Below are positions 6,250-9,532 of a DNA stretch of 9,532 nt, one piece after another. The stretch is from Anaerolinea thermophila. GTDB taxonomy: Bacteria; Chloroflexota; Anaerolineae; Anaerolineales; Villigracilaceae. Below the pieces are notes generated by a model, which worked only from the letters and a program-made list of their open reading frames with translations, made no database searches and was not told where the DNA came from. Each line of letters starts with the position of its first letter. Position 1 is the first letter of the stretch. The position numbers were made by a program, and so were the translations under genes. The stretch spans positions 1 to 9,532 of the forward strand of contig DYLB01000074.1 of the NCBI GenBank assembly GCA_020722305.1, in the 5' to 3' direction.

Positions 6250-7218
6250 TTATGAATACACTTCCGGGTTGACGCAGTGCGGCAGGCGCTCACCTTTCAG
6301 CCCGGCCACCAGGTTTTGAGCAGCGAGATACGCCATCATGTCGCGGGTCTGTTTGGAGGCGCTGCCCAGGTGCGGGACGATGAGACAGTTGTCCAGCGCT
6401 AGGAGCGGATCGTCCATCTGGATGGGTTCCGGCTCGGTCACGTCCAGCGCGGCAGCGAAAATCCGGCGGGAGCGGAGGGCCTGTTCCAGCGCCGACGGGT
6501 CCACCACGCCCCCGCGGGAGGTGTTGACCAGCACCGCCGTCGGCTTCATCTTTGCCAACGTTTCGGCGTTGATCAGGTGGTAGGTCTCATCCGTCAGCGG
6601 GACGTGGAGCGAGATGAAATCCGAATCGCGCAGCAGGGTCTCGAAGTCCACCGGGACGGCTCCGAAGGCCGGTTCGGCGGTCGGGTCGTGGTAGATGATC
6701 CGCAGGTCGAAACCCTGAGCGCGTTTGGCCACCGCCTGCCCGATCCGCCCGAAGCCGACCAGCCCCAGCGTTGCCCCGGCGAGGTCCGCGCCGAGCAGCA
6801 GCGACGGTCCCCAGGTCTTCCACTTGCCGTCTTTGACATACTGGGCGCCCTCGGCCAGGCGGCGGGCGGCGGCCAGCAGCAGGGCAAAGGCCATATCGGC
6901 CGTGGCGTCGGTCAAAATCCCCGGCGTGTTGCCGACCGGGATGCGCCGCGCGGTCGCGGCGGCCACGTCCACGTTATCGAAGCCGACGGCATGGTTGCTA
7001 ATGACTTTCAGCCCCGGCCCGGCCGCGTCCATCACCGCCGCGTCGATCCGGTCGGTCAGCAGCGAGAGAATCCCGTCCACACCGCGCACACGGCGCAGGA
7101 GTTCCTCCGGCGAGGGCGGCATCTCTCCGGGCCAGACCTCGGCCTCGCAGAATTCCTGGACGATATCCAGTCCCTTTGTGGGAATGATGCGGGTGACGAA
7201 GACTTTGGGTTTGGGCAT
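6250..7218 (-). CDS. D-2-hydroxyacid dehydrogenase, glyoxylate/hydroxypyruvate reductase (GyaR-like)
   Basis: A 322-residue NAD(P)H-dependent D-isomer-specific 2-hydroxyacid dehydrogenase. It should reduce glyoxylate to glycolate and/or hydroxypyruvate to D-glycerate in the cytoplasm. Seen: split substrate domain with SNHAVGFDNVD at 74-84, nucleotide-binding GFGRIG (GxGxxG) at 155-160, and the catalytic Arg-Glu-His set as R235 (NTSRGG), E264 (DVTEPEP) and H283 (PHLGSAS). The opening MPKPKVFVTRIIPTKGLDI is typical of the GyaR/GRHPR branch; phosphoglycerate dehydrogenase is less likely because there is no C-terminal ACT domain. The frame stays open far upstream, but the ATG at 7218 begins the family sequence; everything before it overlaps the aminotransferase. 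Only five bases separate this start from the aminotransferase stop (TAAGGGTCATG), so translation is probably coupled. The gene ends with tandem stops TAA TGA. Confidence 0.92.
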   Translation of the reverse strand: MPKPKVFVTRIIPTKGLDIVQEFCEAEVWPGEMPPSPEELLRRVRGVDGILSLLTDRIDAAVMDAAGPGLKVISNHAVGFDNVDVAAATARRIPVGNTPGILTDATADMAFALLLAAARRLAEGAQYVKDGKWKTWGPSLLLGADLAGATLGLVGFGRIGQAVAKRAQGFDLRIIYHDPTAEPAFGAVPVDFETLLRDSDFISLHVPLTDETYHLINAETLAKMKPTAVLVNTSRGGVVDPSALEQALRSRRIFAAALDVTEPEPIQMDDPLLALDNCLIVPHLGSASKQTRDMMAYLAAQNLVAGLKGERLPHCVNPEVYS

Positions 7219-7223
7219 GACCC

Positions 7224-8561
7224 TTACACCACCGAATCCATCGCTGCGCCCAGGCGCTTGACGATCTCGTCCACCTCGTCTTCGTTGATGGCGATCGGCG
7301 GGGCGAAGGCCAGGGTGCTGCCCAGCGGGCGGGTCCGCAGGCCGGCCTTCTCGGCGGCCTTGAAGATGCGCATCGCCAGGGCCGGGTCGGCGCTCCTGGC
7401 AGCCTTGTCCGAGACGATCTCCACGCCGCAGATCAGACCCAGGCCGCGCACCTCGCCCACGAACGGGAACTCTTCCAGCGTCTTCAGCCCCTCGAGCAGG
7501 CGTTGGCCCAGGGTGCGGGCGCGCCCGGCGTAATCTTCTCGTTCCATGATCTCCAGGTTCTTGAGTGCCACAGCGCAGGCCATCGGGTGGCCGGAATAGG
7601 TGAAGCCGTGCATCCAGGACTGGTCGGCGGGAGCGGTCTCGATGCTCTCGCGGATCGCGTCGGAGACCTGGATGCCGCCCAGTTGGGCGTAGCCGCTGGT
7701 GATACCTTTGGCGAACGACAGGATGTCGGGTTTCACGCCCCAGTGACGCAGCGCGAACCACTCCCCCGTTCGCCCGAAGCCGGTGATGACCTCGTCGGCG
7801 ATGAAGAGGACGTCGTATTTATCGCAGATCTGGCGGATGAGCGGGAAGTAGTCGTCCGGCGGGACGATGACCCCGCCCACGCCCATCACCGGTTCGGCGA
7901 TGAAAGCCGCCACCGTATCGGGACCCTCGGCCTGGATCGCCGTTTCGAGGGCGCGGGCCGCCGCCTGTCCGACCGTTTCGCCGGGCTGGATCTCGCCCTC
8001 GTAGCGGTACGGGTTCGGGGCCGGGATGTGGACGAATCCCTCGACAGCCGGGCCGAACATGGTGTGGTATTTCTCGATTCCGGTGGCGAAGGTGGCGTAC
8101 ATCGTCACGCCGTGGTAGGCGCCTTTGCGGGCGATGATCTTGGTCTTGCCCGGCTTGCCCATCCGCTTCCAGTAATAGCGGGCGGTCTTGAAAGCCGAAT
8201 CGTTGGCCTCCGAGCCGCCGGAGGCGAAGAAGGTCGTGTTCAGGCCCGGATAGGCGTACCCAGCCAGTTTAGCGGCGAGCAGGCTCGAGGGCAGGTTGGT
8301 CATCCCGGCAAAGTTCGAGGTGTAGGCCAGCTCCTTCATCTGGTCGAACGCGGCTTGGGCCAGCTCCTCGCGTCCATATCCCACATTGACGTTCCACAGC
8401 CCGGCCATCCCGTCCAGGATCTTCTGCCCGTCGGTGGTGTAGAGCCAGACCCCCTCGCCGCGCTCGATGACGAGCGGGTTGGCGTGGGCGCTGGGATGAT
8501 AGGTGGGGTGCAGTTGCCTGCGGTCTTTCTCGATCCATTTTTCAGTTTCGTGTGCGCTCAT
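7224..8561 (-). CDS. Class III PLP-dependent aminotransferase (omega-amino acid/amine:pyruvate type)
   Basis: A 445-residue, full-length fold-type I class III aminotransferase. It moves an amino group from an omega-amino acid or amine (such as beta-alanine or putrescine) to pyruvate or another 2-oxo acid in the cytoplasm. Seen: GMAGLWNVNVGYG at 51-63 with W55; GGSEAND at 115-121 for the PLP phosphate; Y149-H150 for ring stacking; E223; DEVITGFGRTG at 256-266 with D256 facing the pyridine nitrogen; Schiff-base lysine K285 in SFAKGITSGY; GFTYSGHP at 319-326 with T321 for the phosphate. GLWNVNVGYG and TYSGHP are the hallmarks of the omega-transaminase/SpuC-like branch rather than GABA or ornithine enzymes, but the substrate cannot be read from the sequence. 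TGGAGG lies four bases before the start. It follows the SDR gene by 33 bases and is coupled to the downstream dehydrogenase. Confidence 0.93.
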   Translation of the reverse strand: MSAHETEKWIEKDRRQLHPTYHPSAHANPLVIERGEGVWLYTTDGQKILDGMAGLWNVNVGYGREELAQAAFDQMKELAYTSNFAGMTNLPSSLLAAKLAGYAYPGLNTTFFASGGSEANDSAFKTARYYWKRMGKPGKTKIIARKGAYHGVTMYATFATGIEKYHTMFGPAVEGFVHIPAPNPYRYEGEIQPGETVGQAAARALETAIQAEGPDTVAAFIAEPVMGVGGVIVPPDDYFPLIRQICDKYDVLFIADEVITGFGRTGEWFALRHWGVKPDILSFAKGITSGYAQLGGIQVSDAIRESIETAPADQSWMHGFTYSGHPMACAVALKNLEIMEREDYAGRARTLGQRLLEGLKTLEEFPFVGEVRGLGLICGVEIVSDKAARSADPALAMRIFKAAEKAGLRTRPLGSTLAFAPPIAINEDEVDEIVKRLGAAMDSVV

Positions 8562-8565
8562 AGGG

Positions 8566-8571
8566 CCTCCA
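8566..8571 (-). promoter_or_regulatory. Ribosome-binding site of the aminotransferase
   Basis: On the - strand TGGAGG precedes the ATG at 8561 by four bases (CCCT). It supports the start MSAHETEKW. Confidence 0.75.
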
Positions 8572-8594
8572 TTGGGAATATTATACCTTCGGGG

Positions 8595-9386
8595 TTACAG
8601 TGTGCCTTTATACATGCCCCCATCCACGGTCAGCATCACGCCGGTGATGTACGAAGCCGCCGGGGAGAGCAGGAAAACGGCCGCGTTGGCGAACTCCTGC
8701 GGATCGCCCATCCGCCCCAGCGGGCTGTCTTGTGATTGCTTTGCGATTTCCTGCTCCACAGTCGTGCCGTTGGCTTTGGCACGGGCCTTCATCAGTTCCG
8801 CGACCCGTTCGGTTTCCGTCCACCCCGGCAGGATCGAGTTGAAGCGGATGCCGTCCCGGCCGAGTTCCAGCGCCAGCGACTTGGTCAGGCCCACCGTGGC
8901 GGCCCGCACCGAGTTCGAGAGTACCAGGTTGGGGATCGGCTGCTTGACCGAATACGAAGTGACCGTCAACACGCTGGGCGCGGACGATTTCCGCAAATGG
9001 GGCAGGGCGGCGCGGATCAGGCGCACGTGGCTCATGAAGGACAATTCCACCGCTTTCTGCCACGTTTCCTCGTCGAACGATTCGAAGGTCCCGGCCGGCG
9101 GCCCACCGGCGTTGGTCATCAACAAATCCAACCCACCGAAAGCCTCCACTGCCTGCGCAATCAGTTTTCCCGGCGTATCGGGCAGGCTCACGTCCCCCGC
9201 CAGGCCGATCACCTGTGCGCCTGTTTCCTGCTCGATCTTCTCTGCCGCAGTTTTGGCGCTTTCCGCGCTGCGGCTGTTGAGGGCAACCCGGCAGCCCTCG
9301 CGCGCCAGCGTCGAAGCGGCAGCAAACCCAAGTCCGCGCGAGGCGCCGGTGACCAGGGCAATTTTTCCGTTGAGTTTTAAGTCCAT
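8595..9386 (-). CDS. SDR family oxidoreductase (FabG-like fold, atypical catalytic motif)
   Basis: A 263-residue short-chain dehydrogenase/reductase. Seen: cofactor motif TGASRGLG (TGxxxGxG) at 13-20, R39 after strand 2 (NSRS), favouring NADP(H), D65-V66 near the adenine, NAGG at 92-95, and a C-terminal ITGVMLTVDGGM typical of FabG-like proteins. The catalytic region is unusual: after S144 (TVTSYSVKQPIPN) the position expected for Tyr, 13 residues on, is S157 and the expected Lys is R161 (SNSVR instead of YxxxK). Similar proteins with VKQPIP...LSN..RA are known in bacteria as beta-ketoacyl reductase-like SDRs of uncertain activity, so this looks like a family trait and not a recent mutation. 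The start at 9386 is chosen because AAAAGGAG lies six bases upstream; an in-frame ATG 14 codons earlier lacks this. It is the first gene of the - strand operon. Annotating it as an active FabG would be unsafe. Confidence 0.9.
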   Translation of the reverse strand: MDLKLNGKIALVTGASRGLGFAAASTLAREGCRVALNSRSAESAKTAAEKIEQETGAQVIGLAGDVSLPDTPGKLIAQAVEAFGGLDLLMTNAGGPPAGTFESFDEETWQKAVELSFMSHVRLIRAALPHLRKSSAPSVLTVTSYSVKQPIPNLVLSNSVRAATVGLTKSLALELGRDGIRFNSILPGWTETERVAELMKARAKANGTTVEQEIAKQSQDSPLGRMGDPQEFANAAVFLLSPAASYITGVMLTVDGGMYKGTL

Positions 9387-9392
9387 GAGATG

Positions 9393-9400
9393 CTCCTTTT
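9393..9400 (-). promoter_or_regulatory. Ribosome-binding site that fixes the SDR start
   Basis: AAAAGGAG on the - strand, six bases (CATCTC) before the ATG at 9386. It decides between this start and the ATG 42 bases upstream, which would add 14 residues ahead of the usual SDR beginning. Confidence 0.8.
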
Positions 9401-9417
9401 GCTGTAAAATGAACCAA

Positions 9418-9423
9418 ATTGTA
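9418..9423 (-). promoter_or_regulatory. Candidate -10 box for the SDR-led operon
   Basis: TACAAT on the - strand, matching TATAAT at five of six positions, would start transcription about 25 bases before the SDR ATG. The region 16-17 bases further upstream (TTTTCGA) is only a poor -35 match, so this is a weak call based mainly on position. Confidence 0.3.
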
Positions 9424-9458
9424 ACCATTCAGCCCAACGTCGAAAAGAGCATTTACTC

Positions 9459-9517
9459 CGCTAATCTTCGCTAATCTCCACGAATAAAAGGTATCAAAAC
9501 CGCAAAAGATTAGCGAA
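9459..9517. repeat. CGCTAATCT direct and inverted repeat at the right edge
   Basis: CGCTAATCT occurs twice with a 10-base period (9459-9467 and 9469-9477), and its reverse complement occurs at 9507-9515. The second and third units form perfect 11-bp arms, TTCGCTAATCT (9467-9477) and AGATTAGCGAA (9507-9517), around a 29-base AT-rich loop. The region holds no gene. It lies upstream of the SDR operon and probably belongs to a short degenerate repeat family; a regulatory role is possible but nothing in the sequence demands it. Confidence 0.5.
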
Positions 9518-9532
9518 AACTTGTGCTGAGTT

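Noticed and set aside
7219..7761. N-terminal extension of the 2-hydroxyacid dehydrogenase (to 503 residues)
   Set aside because: The extension is the aminotransferase gene read in another frame (Arg/Pro/Gly-rich, no homology); the family sequence begins at the ATG at 7218.
8503..9474. A 323-codon open frame on the + strand across the SDR gene
   Set aside because: Low-complexity Ser/Arg/Ala-rich translation with no motif and no ribosome-binding site; the - strand SDR and aminotransferase starts explain the region.

Overview
The window is a GC-rich (roughly 60-65% by eye), densely coding bacterial chromosome segment with no RNA gene, CRISPR array, transposase or phage gene. Protein style, short intergenic spacers and small AT-rich repeats built on CGCTAATC / TTCGTAA words suggest a Chloroflexota (Anaerolineae-like) genome. 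That assignment is inference from impression and was not tested.

Left part, + strand: a short non-coding edge (1-118) carries one copy of a palindromic repeat. It is followed by a class I SAM-dependent methyltransferase (119-1012) of the RlmI/RlmK-like COG1092 type without an RNA-binding PUA domain, and by a full-length galactokinase galK (1088-2227). No other Leloir-pathway gene is nearby. An AT-rich 249-base spacer precedes one large gene (2477-5896). This encodes a 1139-residue secreted ExeM/NucH-type nuclease: signal peptide, two lamin-tail-like domains, an OB-fold-like segment, an endonuclease/exonuclease/phosphatase catalytic domain with its catalytic residues, and a helical C-terminal module. 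It probably degrades extracellular DNA for nutrients or biofilm turnover.

Centre: the + and - gene sets converge at about 5.9 kb, where a perfect 13-bp hairpin (likely bidirectional terminator) lies next to a second, inverted copy of the palindromic repeat. That copy also supplies the last codons and the stop of the neighbouring small gene.

Right part, - strand: four genes read leftwards with spacings of 33, 5 and 24 bases and look like one operon. They are an SDR oxidoreductase (9386-8595), a class III omega-type aminotransferase (8561-7224), a GyaR-like 2-hydroxyacid dehydrogenase (7218-6250) and an 86-residue helical protein of unknown function (6225-5965). A reasonable but unproven reading is amine or omega-amino-acid catabolism, with transamination onto a 2-oxo acid and NAD(P)H-dependent reduction of oxo products.

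I see no clear new defence or mobile system. The points most worth a second look are the SDR lacking the canonical Tyr/Lys, the domain architecture and base-composition mosaic of the nuclease, and the palindromic repeat with a TGA in its centre found at two gene ends.
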